Positions 21,177-29,346 of a stretch of 43,571 nt of DNA are shown here, piece after piece. Both the position numbers and the translations under genes were made by a program. This DNA comes from an uncultured Clostridia bacterium (GTDB lineage Bacteria > Bacillota > Clostridia > Christensenellales > Borkfalkiaceae): contig CANRAD010000016.1 in NCBI GenBank assembly GCA_947628505.1, positions 1-43,571 on the forward strand, written 5' to 3'. Numbering within the stretch: the first letter of the stretch is position 1; each line of letters begins with the position of its first letter. Under the pieces are notes generated by a model. The model did no database searches, was not told the DNA's origin, and was given only the letters and a program-made list of their open reading frames with translations.

Positions 21177-22124
21177 TCAATAATAGGTTGCCACCGTCTC
21201 CTCGGGGGGCTCGGCTCTTTCCGCGGCGAGCGCAACCAGCACGGGGCCCTCGGAACGATAGACGGAATTGTATTCCATTTTGATTTCAGCGGTTATTATA
21301 AGCCAATCCCGCGTTTTGACGTTGTCGACAAGCCCGTTGAGCTTAACGGCAAAACCGTCGTAAGCGATATCCGCCTCGCAACAAGTCATAATGTGTCTGC
21401 CGAGCACGATATAGCCCGCGGGCACTTTTTTCGAAACTGCCGCCATGCCCTTGAATTTTACCGTTTTGCCGATATATTCTGAGGTTTTTTCCGCCAAATC
21501 CCGATAAAACCACGCAAAATCTCTGTCGGCTATTTCTATTACGGGCGCGTCTACGTCGAAGGGAAGCGGATCCTCTATTTCGTCGAATTCGGCCTTGCCG
21601 CCGAGATATTCGTAAACTATATCGGGACGGCGGGAAATGCCGCGCACGATTTTGTGAAATTCGTTTTTATCCGTTCCCGGTTTGAAGCGGTTGAACACAA
21701 CCATCTGCGTCATCTGGATTTTGTCGAAAACGAGTTGACGCATGTTGGCGTTGTAATTCAAGAACGTGGCCGAATCGAAAAAGGTCATCATCTGGTTTAT
21801 AACCCAATTTTCGGGCATAGCGTCGAAAAATTTCTGCAAAAGCCACGTGCCGTTGTATTCCACGACCACTCTCTCGGCATTATGCTTTTCGGAGAGCGCC
21901 GTGAGATTTTCCTCCGTAAGCTCTTCCGCGCTTTCAAGCGTTACCATGGCCACGTTTTTCACCTGAAAGAGATGCGGATCGTATTCCTCTTCGCCCTCTT
22001 CGCAGACGAGCAACATGGTCTTTTCGCCGTTCTCCATTCTCGGATCTTCGAGCGTTTCCTGTATAAATTTCGTCTTCCCGCTTTCGAGGAAGCCGAGGAA
22101 GAGATAAACGGATATTTCGCGCAT
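21177..22124 (-). CDS. CobW-like GTPase fused to a DUF1980/YcgQ-like C-terminal domain
   Basis: A 315-residue protein. It starts with a P-loop GFLESGKTKF (11-20), a CobW/COG0523-like pattern, but lacks the CxCC metal motif of its neighbour. The C-terminal ~100 residues (YIGKTVKFKGMAAVS...GYIVLGRHIMTCCEADIAYDGFAVKL..DWLIITAEI) resemble the YcgQ/TIGR03943-type domain, with its conserved TCC-AD core. It forms an operon with the CobW metallochaperone-like gene (18-bp gap) and has a good AAAAGGAG site. A role in handling a metal, perhaps zinc, is a family-based inference. Confidence 0.6.
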   Translation of the reverse strand: MREISVYLFLGFLESGKTKFIQETLEDPRMENGEKTMLLVCEEGEEEYDPHLFQVKNVAMVTLESAEELTEENLTALSEKHNAERVVVEYNGTWLLQKFFDAMPENWVINQMMTFFDSATFLNYNANMRQLVFDKIQMTQMVVFNRFKPGTDKNEFHKIVRGISRRPDIVYEYLGGKAEFDEIEDPLPFDVDAPVIEIADRDFAWFYRDLAEKTSEYIGKTVKFKGMAAVSKKVPAGYIVLGRHIMTCCEADIAYDGFAVKLNGLVDNVKTRDWLIITAEIKMEYNSVYRSEGPVLVALAAERAEPPEETVATYY

Positions 22125-22142
22125 ATATGCTCCTTTTTAGCG

Positions 22143-23228
22143 TTATACTCCGAAAAGTTCTTTGAGTTCGTCCTCGTCGAGCGCGGAACCTATAACGCAA
22201 ATTCTGCCCGTATACGCCGCCGCGCCCTCGCGCACGTCCGTCTCTCCGGGCACGTAGTCGAAGTGCAGCCATTTGCCGTCTTCGCCCGCAACAATGCCCT
22301 TGGCCCTCAGCACGGTTCCGAAACGAACCGCGTCCGCAAGGTGCGAAAGCGCCTCTTCTATGCCTGCGCGCGTGAAAGCCTTGCCCGTCTCCGCGCCCCA
22401 GCTCGAAAATACGTCGTCCGCGTGATGATGATGGTGGTGCTCTTCGCCTTCATGATGGTGGCAATGTCCTTCGTGCTCCTCTTCTTCGTCGTCATGATGG
22501 TGATGGCAACAATGTTCTTCGTGTTCTTCCTCTTCGTGGTGGTGATGGTGATGGCAATGCTCTTCGTGCTCGTCCTCGTCGTCGTGGTGATGGCCCTCTT
22601 CTTCGAGGAGGCCGGCAAGTTCGGCGGCAAGCGTGTGCGTTCCCTCTATCGCCGCGAGCAGCTCTTCGCCGGAAAGTTCGGAGAGCGGAGTGGTAACCAC
22701 CGTCGCGCGGGAATTTCTCTCGCGCACGAGAGCTACGGCTTTGGAGAGCTTCTCTTCTCCTGCCATGTCGGCGTGAGAGAAAATTATGCACGAAGCCGTG
22801 TCTATCTGGTCGTTGAAAAATTCACCGAAATTCTTCATATACAGTTTGCATTTGTTGGCGTCCACTACCGTGGTAAACGAGTTTACGACGCAGTTTTCAA
22901 GCCCCGCGCTTTCAACCGCGCGGATCACGTCGGAGAGCTTGCCCACTCCCGACGGCTCTATGAGGATTCTGTCGGGCGAATACTCCTCGTAAACTTTTTT
23001 AAGCGCTTTGGCGAAATCGCCCACAAGCGAACAGCATATGCATCCCGAATTGAGTTCGTTTATCTTTATGCCGGCTTCGGAGAGAAATCCGCCGTCTACG
23101 CCTATTTCGCCGAATTCGTTTTCGATGAGCACGAGATTTTCTCCCGCATACGCCTCTTTAACGAGCTTTTTTATGAGCGTGGTTTTGCCCGCTCCCAAAA
23201 AGCCGGAAAAAATATCTATCTTTGTCAT
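22143..23228 (-). CDS. CobW/COG0523 GTPase, histidine-rich metallochaperone
   Basis: A 361-residue G3E GTPase: P-loop GFLGAGKTT (9-17), the metal-binding GCICC (62-66), EPSGVG (92-97) and a G4-like motif SHAD in place of NKxD. A large His/Glu/Asp/Cys-rich insert (about 212-272) contains many HH pairs and should bind Zn, Ni or Co strongly. The CobW C-terminal domain follows (AVRFGTVLRAKGIVAGEDGKWLHFDYVPG). COG0523 proteins deliver metal to client enzymes using GTP. First gene of a two-gene operon; AAGGAGAGG precedes the ATG. The specific metal cannot be stated, and no clear Zur box was recognised upstream. Confidence 0.9.
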   Translation of the reverse strand: MTKIDIFSGFLGAGKTTLIKKLVKEAYAGENLVLIENEFGEIGVDGGFLSEAGIKINELNSGCICCSLVGDFAKALKKVYEEYSPDRILIEPSGVGKLSDVIRAVESAGLENCVVNSFTTVVDANKCKLYMKNFGEFFNDQIDTASCIIFSHADMAGEEKLSKAVALVRERNSRATVVTTPLSELSGEELLAAIEGTHTLAAELAGLLEEEGHHHDDEDEHEEHCHHHHHHEEEEHEEHCCHHHHDDEEEEHEGHCHHHEGEEHHHHHHADDVFSSWGAETGKAFTRAGIEEALSHLADAVRFGTVLRAKGIVAGEDGKWLHFDYVPGETDVREGAAAYTGRICVIGSALDEDELKELFGV

Positions 23229-23318
23229 TGTCCTCTCCTTTATAATAAGGTATTTTTATTCGCAGTATATTTTATAACCTTTAATCGCCGTTGTCAAACG
23301 CGCAAAGTCGCGCAAACA

Positions 23319-23348
23319 GAAAAACCCGCGCGGAATATTCCGCGCGGG
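23319..23348 (-). terminator. Intrinsic terminator after the DUF2188 gene
   Basis: A 24-bp perfect palindrome CCCGCGCGGAAT/ATTCCGCGCGGG (23325-23348), followed on the minus strand by TTTTT. Confidence 0.85.
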
Positions 23349-23357
23349 CCGGAAAAC

Positions 23358-24170
23358 TCAATACGTCAGTTTTCTGAACGAACCGTCTTTTTTATGTATG
23401 ACTATGTTTGCGTCCTGATTGAGCGCGAGAGGCTTGCAATAATCGATTGCCTCCTGCTGGGTTTTGAAGAGCTTGACGGCCTTTGCGCCGCCGGCCGCTT
23501 TTACCTGCCACATGTTGTCGCTCTTTCTCAACGATATGTGATAGGTTTTCGAAGCGGGCTTATCGGTTTTTGCCGCCTCTTCCTTCTTGGGCTCGGTCTT
23601 GGTTTCTTCTTTCTTTATGGGCGCCTTTTTCGCCGCGGGCGCTTTCGCGGCTGTCGTCTTCTTTGCCGCGGGAGCCTTCTCGGCGGTCTCCTTCTTTGCG
23701 GGAGCCTTCTCGGCGGTATCTTTATTTACGGGCGCTTTTGCGGGCGCGGGTTTTTTGGTTTCTTTCACGACTTTATCCTCTTTCACTTTTTCTTCCGCGG
23801 GTGCGGGTTTTTCTTCGGGTTTTTCCTCGGGAACCTTTTCCTCTTCCCGTTGCGCTGCGGCGGGCTCTTCCTCTTTTTCTTCCTCCGCCGTCTCTGCCGC
23901 CGCTTCCTCTTTCTCCTCGACGGGCTGCTCTTTTTCGGGTTCAGCTACGGGTTCGCTCGCCGTTTCGCGAACGGGCTCTTCCGTCTTTTCGGCGACGGGC
24001 GTCTTAGCAGCCTCGGCGGAAACTTCCGCGCGCGCCTTTTTGTTATGCCTTACGATTATTATTACCGTAACGAGTATTATGCAAAGCACAACCACGGCGG
24101 CTATCGCAACCCATGCCCAATTGGGCAGAAAATATTCTTTTTGTGTAAACCAATCCAAAAACGCTAACAT
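23358..24170 (-). CDS. Membrane-anchored DUF2188 protein with Ala/Glu/Lys-rich linker
   Basis: A 270-residue protein. One membrane helix (about 18-41) is followed by ~160 residues rich in A, E, K and P with repeated KKETAEKAPA-like units, then a C-terminal DUF2188-like domain (about 205-270): YHISLRKSDNMWQVKAAGGAKAVKLFKTQQEAIDYCKPLA...ANIVIHKKDGSFR, with the typical YH(V/I)...W.V...F.T..EA...IH.KDG pattern. The function of DUF2188 is unknown; small versions are common in bacteria. Monocistronic by its own terminator and Shine-Dalgarno AAGGAGTG. The repetitive linker is best explained as a flexible spacer. Confidence 0.75.
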   Translation of the reverse strand: MLAFLDWFTQKEYFLPNWAWVAIAAVVVLCIILVTVIIIVRHNKKARAEVSAEAAKTPVAEKTEEPVRETASEPVAEPEKEQPVEEKEEAAAETAEEEKEEEPAAAQREEEKVPEEKPEEKPAPAEEKVKEDKVVKETKKPAPAKAPVNKDTAEKAPAKKETAEKAPAAKKTTAAKAPAAKKAPIKKEETKTEPKKEEAAKTDKPASKTYHISLRKSDNMWQVKAAGGAKAVKLFKTQQEAIDYCKPLALNQDANIVIHKKDGSFRKLTY

Positions 24171-24276
24171 ATTTCACTCCTTATGCTTATATATCTTTAT
24201 TGTATAACAAATTGCGGCCGATTGCAAGCGTTGAAATGAATTTTCTCGCCACAAAACGACATTCCCGCCCGAAAAT

Positions 24277-25062
24277 TCATACGCCGTCGGGCGAAGTGTT
24301 TTTCACGAACACGCGCGAAAGTTTTTTTACCTTGTATTTCTTTAAACTTCTGAGATAATAAAAGTAGACGCCCAGCAATCTTTCCGCAAGATATCCCGAA
24401 ACTCTTCCCTGAACGGGAGTGTATTTACTGCAATCCACTTCCTTATCGAATTTGGCGAGAATATCGAAAAGCCACTTTGAATATCCCGCGAACAGTTCCT
24501 TTTTCATTATGAACATATTGCACGTATAGCTGAACGGACTGCGCATATATTTCTTCGCCGCCGCGTACATATGCGGATAATCGCGCTTTATGACGTTCAT
24601 GCAAAATTTCAGATCCTTGCCGAAGCCCGACGGAGAAATCTTATACATGAACCTGTTGGTTATGAAAATATAATAGGGTTTCGGCATTATTATGTCGTAT
24701 CCCTCAATCGTCCCGCGCATTTTTTCGGGCGTGAGACCGTATCTCGCGGCAAAACCGTCGTCTATTTTATCGGCCGTATATGCCGTAAGCCGGGAATATT
24801 TTTCGGAAAAACTGAGATATCTTCTGTAATGGAAAAAGCCGTAATAATCGGCTTCCACGTTTTTATATACGTAATACTGCGCGGTAAGTTCGCAATATTT
24901 TCTGTTGAGCGCGGATATGTTTTCGCCCTCGTCGTCGCGGTAAGCCATGCCGTCGAGCCGCTTGTCGGTGAGCGCGGCGCCCACCTGAACGGGATAAATC
25001 AAAGGACAATCGACTTTTTTCACGTCTTTATGGCAAGACACGAATATCTTTATATCGCTCAT
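24277..25062 (-). CDS. DUF4422 (glycosyltransferase-like) protein
   Basis: A 261-residue protein of the DUF4422 family found in polysaccharide and capsule loci: IKIFVSCHKD at the start, YPVQVGAAL, NISALNRKYCELTAQYYVYKN, then the hallmark YYGFFHYRRYLSF (about 72-84) and MFIMKKELFAGYSKWLFDIL. It is regarded as a probable glycosyltransferase. Its ATG overlaps the stop of the upstream flippase-like gene (ATGA), and the GGGGAGG inside that gene is its ribosome site, so the two are co-translated. That pairing suggests a role in a lipid-linked glycan; the substrate is unknown. Confidence 0.8.
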   Translation of the reverse strand: MSDIKIFVSCHKDVKKVDCPLIYPVQVGAALTDKRLDGMAYRDDEGENISALNRKYCELTAQYYVYKNVEADYYGFFHYRRYLSFSEKYSRLTAYTADKIDDGFAARYGLTPEKMRGTIEGYDIIMPKPYYIFITNRFMYKISPSGFGKDLKFCMNVIKRDYPHMYAAAKKYMRSPFSYTCNMFIMKKELFAGYSKWLFDILAKFDKEVDCSKYTPVQGRVSGYLAERLLGVYFYYLRSLKKYKVKKLSRVFVKNTSPDGV

Positions 25063-26369
25063 TTTTCCTCCCCGCTTTCACCGGGCTCTTCTTCCGCCCG
25101 TTCCTCTTTTTCCTCCGCTTCGCCGCCGCTCTCCGCGTTCGCGGCGTTTTCCGCAAGAGCGGCCGCTTTTTCACGTCGGCTCTTTATTATGCCGCGAGTC
25201 AAATCGTACAGATTCATTCCTATGCCCATAACGATGTATATATAGAAAGTTATGAATCTCCATACTAGCACAACCCAGAACAGCACGTCGCCGCTTATCG
25301 AGGCGAACGCGAGCATAAACACCATCTCAACCGCGCCCGAATTGCCGGGCGTGGGAATATAAACCGCCGCGTAAGTTGAAAATGTCGTGAGCGCGGCTAT
25401 CGTGAAAAATACGCTCGCCACGCCCGGTATCGCGTCGCCGCACAGCGACATGAACACGAAATAGGGTATGACGCACAGCGCGACGGGTTCGACGAGGCAG
25501 AGCCCGAGAAGCTGTAAGAATTTAAGCGGATGTTTGAATATGAACTGAGAGCAGACGGCAAAATCGTCTATGCCCTTGTATATTCTCGCTTTCCGCGCTT
25601 CGAATTTTTTTACTATGTGTATTTTCCTCAGAAATACGAGCAGCCAATACACGAGCCATTTCAAAAACTTCGGGCAGAAAATGATAATCGTTACAAATAC
25701 GGGCGCGCACGCGTTGACGGAGAAACCCACCCAGCCGGCTATATATATCGTGCGGCTTATCGCCATATCGCCTATTACGGAGAGGGTGTAGCCCCAAACG
25801 CCCATTACGACGGCGCCGACTATTGCGGCGGCGAGCATCTGCACGGTATATTTCATCATCACGACGGACGAGCTCTTGCCGCCCGAAACGCCCTGAGAAT
25901 GGAGATAGAGTATCTGCATGGGCTGTCCGCCCGTCGCGGTGGGAGTTATACATTCGTAATACTTGCCCGTAAGTCCGAGCTTGGCTGCGCGAAGAATGCC
26001 CACGGAACAGCCGAACGTCCGGTTCAAAAGGATATATTTGAGGACGTCGCATATCATTACGAACGCGATTACGCCGAACGCCGCGAGCAGATACCAGCCG
26101 TTCATTCCGGCGAGCAAATCGGCGAAAGTGGCCGTGTCGTGCCCCTGAACGACGTCGCCAAGCTCCCAAAGCACTATGACGACGCAGATGAAAATGACGA
26201 TAGTCAGAATAAAGCCCCAACGGTTGCCGCGCTTCCGCTTGGCGACGTCGACCTGCTTTTCGGGCGCGCCGTCTTTTTCTTCGCCGCTCGACAAAGCGGA
26301 CGAAGGCTCCGCAACGGATTCTTCGCCGTTTTCGGGTTCGTTAAGTTTTTTCTCTTGTTCTTCAGACAT
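25059..26369 (-). CDS. Flippase-like integral membrane protein (LPG_synthase_TM/YbhN type)
   Basis: A 436-residue membrane protein with charged, low-complexity ends and about eight hydrophobic segments between residues 50 and 390. Recognisable parts are the LLAAFGVIAFVMICDVLKY segment, GLTGKYYECITPTATGGQPMQI (the family's conserved cytoplasmic loop with TP.ATGGQP) and IPTPGNSGAVEMVF. This pattern belongs to the UPF0104/MprF-type transmembrane domain, which in MprF moves lysyl-phosphatidylglycerol across the membrane. The synthase domain of MprF is absent. Upstream gene of the DUF4422 protein with a 4-base overlap. Confidence 0.85.
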   Translation of the reverse strand: MSEEQEKKLNEPENGEESVAEPSSALSSGEEKDGAPEKQVDVAKRKRGNRWGFILTIVIFICVVIVLWELGDVVQGHDTATFADLLAGMNGWYLLAAFGVIAFVMICDVLKYILLNRTFGCSVGILRAAKLGLTGKYYECITPTATGGQPMQILYLHSQGVSGGKSSSVVMMKYTVQMLAAAIVGAVVMGVWGYTLSVIGDMAISRTIYIAGWVGFSVNACAPVFVTIIIFCPKFLKWLVYWLLVFLRKIHIVKKFEARKARIYKGIDDFAVCSQFIFKHPLKFLQLLGLCLVEPVALCVIPYFVFMSLCGDAIPGVASVFFTIAALTTFSTYAAVYIPTPGNSGAVEMVFMLAFASISGDVLFWVVLVWRFITFYIYIVMGIGMNLYDLTRGIIKSRREKAAALAENAANAESGGEAEEKEERAEEEPGESGEEK

Positions 26370-26378
26370 ATATTGCGT

Positions 26379-26576
26379 TTATTTACAACCGGAACACTGC
26401 GAGCACTTGCCGCTGCACTTCCGTTGCGGTTTTCCCGTTGCCGAATACATTGTGCCGCTCCACATTCTTTCGGCTTTTTTTGAACAGTTCGGGCAAACGA
26501 CCTCGTCGCCGCCGTTTTTCACGAGCTCTTCGAATTCGAGCTTGCAATCTCTGCAATAATACTGTAAAATAGGCAT
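26379..26576 (-). CDS. FmdB-type zinc ribbon protein
   Basis: A 65-residue protein with the FmdB-like ribbon: MPILQYYCRDCKLEFEELV, then VVCPNCSKKAERMW, giving two CxxC pairs that bind one zinc. The C-terminus adds CSGKCSQCSGC, a second cysteine cluster. Family members are small regulators of unclear function. It lies 9 bp upstream of the flippase gene and 6 bp downstream of the CorA-type gene, in a tight minus-strand run. Confidence 0.8.
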   Translation of the reverse strand: MPILQYYCRDCKLEFEELVKNGGDEVVCPNCSKKAERMWSGTMYSATGKPQRKCSGKCSQCSGCK

Positions 26577-26582
26577 ATATAT

Positions 26583-27578
26583 TTATTTTTTGCGCTCTTT
26601 GCGCTTCCGGTTTTTTGCTTTTTTGGGACGGTTCAACGCCGAGCTTTTCACTATAAAGACGGCGATGGCCGCGGTAAGCGCAACCGCTCCGAACACAACC
26701 AGCCAAAACCAGCCCGTCTGAAAGAACGATATGCCGCTCTGGAAAGGCACGGGCATGTTCATTCCCCAGAATCCCGCTATCATTGTGGGCACGGCGAGCA
26801 ATATGGTTATTATGGTGAGTTTGCGCATCGTATCGTTGGAATTGTTGGATATCACCGAACCGTATGCGTCCATCGTAACGCTCAGAATATTCTTATATAT
26901 GTTGCATGTTTCGATGGCCTGCTTGTTCTCTATGCTCACGTCGTCGTACAGATCGCTGTAATCCTCGGAGTCCGCGACAGCCTCGGTCTTGAAGAACTTT
27001 TCGTGCACTCTGTCGTTCGCCGAAAGCGAAGTGGAGAAATAGACAAGCGAATTCTGCAAATCGAGCAACTGAACTATTTCGGCGTTTCGCATCGTTCTGC
27101 CGAGCTCCGCCTGTATTCTGTGGTTTTTTCTGTCTATCTGTTTGAGACAATACAAAAAGCGCGTTGCGTTGCCGAGCATGAACGTGAGCGTGAAGAGCAC
27201 CGGAGAGGCGGTTCTGACGCTCTCCCTGCCCGTTATGAAGTCTTTCAGCACCGTGTTGCCTTTAAGACTGACTGTTATAATGCAACAACCGTTATAAATT
27301 ACGGCAAGGGGCAAAGTTGTGTAGCTGTCGCCGTTGCTTCCCTCTTCTATCACGGGGCAATCGAGAATGAACATAGAGCACCCTTCGTCGAACTCGCTGC
27401 GGGCGCGCTCCTCTTCGTCTAGCGCCGCCTTTATCATGTCCTCGGGCACTCCGGCGAGAGCGGCTATTTCACCGCACTCCTCGTCCGTGGGGTTGACCAT
27501 ATCCACCCAGCAACCCTTCTCGAACAGTTCGCTTCTTTGAAGTTTGCCTTCCCCGTCGTTCAGAAAAAATTTTACCAT
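26583..27578 (-). CDS. CorA-family Mg2+ (divalent cation) transporter
   Basis: About 331 residues from the ATG at 27578, which follows AGAGGTG; an upstream in-frame ATG at 27617 is not used because it sits on the terminator tail and lacks a site. The N-terminal domain has the CorA strand/helix layout (WVDMVNPTDEECGEIAALAGVPEDMIKAALDEEERAR). Two C-terminal membrane helices follow, the first ending in the signature GMNMPVP (pore GMN motif). The C-terminus is very basic. It should import Mg2+ as a pentamer. The 5' leader holds a 10-codon ORF and an intrinsic terminator, so expression is probably attenuated. Confidence 0.9.
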   Translation of the reverse strand: MVKFFLNDGEGKLQRSELFEKGCWVDMVNPTDEECGEIAALAGVPEDMIKAALDEEERARSEFDEGCSMFILDCPVIEEGSNGDSYTTLPLAVIYNGCCIITVSLKGNTVLKDFITGRESVRTASPVLFTLTFMLGNATRFLYCLKQIDRKNHRIQAELGRTMRNAEIVQLLDLQNSLVYFSTSLSANDRVHEKFFKTEAVADSEDYSDLYDDVSIENKQAIETCNIYKNILSVTMDAYGSVISNNSNDTMRKLTIITILLAVPTMIAGFWGMNMPVPFQSGISFFQTGWFWLVVFGAVALTAAIAVFIVKSSALNRPKKAKNRKRKERKK

Positions 27579-27615
27579 AAGCACCTCTCTTTCGCACATA
27601 TTCCTGCCGGGCGGC

Positions 27616-27775
27616 AAAAAAAATGCACGGAATCAATCCGTGCGTGCAAAATCGTGCTGTTACGCTTACGTACGGATCGAAATTATTTCGTTGTGTTTTG
27701 TCTTGGATCGTCCATAATTATTTCCAAACTGAAAATTCGTATAATAATTATATACCATTATATCGTATTTGGCAA
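27616..27775 (-). promoter_or_regulatory. corA leader: promoter, MDDP leader peptide, antiterminator/terminator
   Basis: On the minus strand: TTGCCA (27775-27770), 17 bases, TATAAT (27752-27747); ATG at 27715 opens M-D-D-P-R-Q-N-T-T-K-stop (ends 27683); stem CGAAA/TTTCG around the stop codon; then terminator GCACGGA/TCCGTGC (27643-27625) with eight T (27623-27616). ATCCGT (27677-27672) can pair with ACGGAT (27641-27636) of the terminator's left arm, an antiterminator. corA begins at 27578. Confidence 0.7.
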
Positions 27776-27793
27776 GTATTTGTTAAAACTTTA

Positions 27794-29251
27794 CTATATT
27801 ATAATTTTGCCGTCTATAAAGGCTCTGAAAACGCCCTCGACGTCGGCGCCGGAAGCCGCGAAAACGCCTATTATGTCGTCCGAAGAGGCGATTTTGTATT
27901 TATATGTCGAAAAATAGTCGGAAAGACAGTTCATAAAGGCCTTGTCGCCCATGCTCCGTCTCAGCATATCGAAGAGCAACATTCCCTTGTTGTAGGAAAT
28001 ATAGCAGTATTCGAGATCTCCCGAATAGGCTCCGAGATTTCTGTTCATAGAGGTGTCGGTTTTGCCGTTCAATTGGCCGTAAACGGAGAAAAACGTTCTG
28101 TAAGAGCGCGTTGCCGTGCCTATCATCGACGTGCGGGTATATCCGTAATCCGGATTGTTTTCGAAGAACATGAGCGAGGAATATTCGGCGAGCCCCTCGT
28201 CCTGCCACGCGTCGGTCAACTGATTGTTGCCCACCATTGCATACCACCACTGATGGGCGTTTTCGTGCACTATAGTGTAATATCTCTCGTCCTCGGAAAG
28301 CCCTTTAGCTATCATAGTGAGCGCCGGATACTCCATTCCGCCGTAGCAAAAGCCCGTCTCGACGACCGAAAGCGAAGGATATACGTATTTGCCGAAAACG
28401 TCGTTGAAATATCCGAGACTCTGCGCGGCCGCGGAAAGGCTCTTCTCCGGACTGCCGTCCGAAAGGTAATAATATTTCACGTCCACGCCGTCTTGTTCGG
28501 CTTCGAGAACCTTGAATTTCGTCGAGAGCACCAAAGCGAAATCACGCGCTTTTTTTAATATATATTGATATTTTTTGCGTCCGTTGGCGGCGCTCGAACT
28601 CTTTTCCGTGCCGCTCGACGCTATTATGTAATTCTCCGGAACGTCGATTGTTACGTTGTAATCGGCACATTCGGACATGAACGGATCGCCGCAGGAATAA
28701 TAGGGACATTCTATAAAGCCCTCGGCGGTATATGCGCACAGCACGGGATAGAAGTTGCCGAGATTGACCGCGTCCGCCGTAACTCCCGTCCGATGGTTGA
28801 CGCGCGCGAGTTTCAAAGTATAGCTTATTTTGAGTTTTACGCGTTCCTCGGGATACAAGGGCGAATTAAGGTTGACTATGAGAATGTTTTCGTCCTCTCC
28901 CGCCACGTTCCAGCCCGCGCAGTTTTCGACGTTGCTTATCTCCATATCGCCGTAATCGGTTCCCGCATAATATGCGCGGTTTTTATACGATTCGGAGACG
29001 GGCTTGAATTTCGATTCTTTTCCGAACGCCGCGCCGTAAAGATTGAATTTGAGATCGCTCAGTTCGTTTTCCGTGGAATTGAAGTAGTCGAAATCCACCG
29101 TTCCCGTAAGTTTGCGTTCCGCTTCGTCGTAACTGACGTACATGGTATACGAGCTTACGCTCCCGCCGCTCTTGTCGGGGGAACACGCGGGGACGAACGT
29201 TATGCAACCCGCGGCGAATATTATGAGTAGAAGGGCACAGATTTTTTTCAC
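27794..29251 (-). CDS. M1-family metallopeptidase, lipoprotein
   Basis: About 485 residues from GTG 29251 (AAGAGGTG upstream; an earlier GTG at 29260 overlaps that site). A hydrophobic signal ends in VPAC, a lipobox-like site, so it is probably anchored on the outer membrane face. The catalytic motif is HENAHQWWYAMVG...DEGLAEY (HExxH plus a glutamate 18 residues on), defining the gluzincin M1 family; GGMEYPALTMI upstream is the substrate-binding G(A/G)MEN-like box. It should release N-terminal amino acids from peptides outside the cell. Monocistronic, minus strand; the stop lies 19 bases from the corA promoter. Confidence 0.88.
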   Translation of the reverse strand: MKKICALLLIIFAAGCITFVPACSPDKSGGSVSSYTMYVSYDEAERKLTGTVDFDYFNSTENELSDLKFNLYGAAFGKESKFKPVSESYKNRAYYAGTDYGDMEISNVENCAGWNVAGEDENILIVNLNSPLYPEERVKLKISYTLKLARVNHRTGVTADAVNLGNFYPVLCAYTAEGFIECPYYSCGDPFMSECADYNVTIDVPENYIIASSGTEKSSSAANGRKKYQYILKKARDFALVLSTKFKVLEAEQDGVDVKYYYLSDGSPEKSLSAAAQSLGYFNDVFGKYVYPSLSVVETGFCYGGMEYPALTMIAKGLSEDERYYTIVHENAHQWWYAMVGNNQLTDAWQDEGLAEYSSLMFFENNPDYGYTRTSMIGTATRSYRTFFSVYGQLNGKTDTSMNRNLGAYSGDLEYCYISYNKGMLLFDMLRRSMGDKAFMNCLSDYFSTYKYKIASSDDIIGVFAASGADVEGVFRAFIDGKIII

Positions 29252-29346
29252 GTTTTTCACCTCTTTATACAGCTTATATTATGCCGTAAAGAGGCCGGTT
29301 AAGACATTTTTCACAAAATCTCACACCGCAAAATAAAATATACGGT

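Noticed and set aside
21654-24167. 837-codon open frame on the plus strand, antisense to three genes
   Set aside because: Its translation is low-complexity (long F/V/M and R/L runs) produced by the His/Glu-rich and Ala/Lys-rich minus-strand genes, which have clear domains and ribosome sites.
27579-27793. M-box (ykoK) Mg2+ riboswitch upstream of corA
   Set aside because: The leader is too short and lacks the multi-stem M-box layout; the leader-peptide attenuator explains it better.
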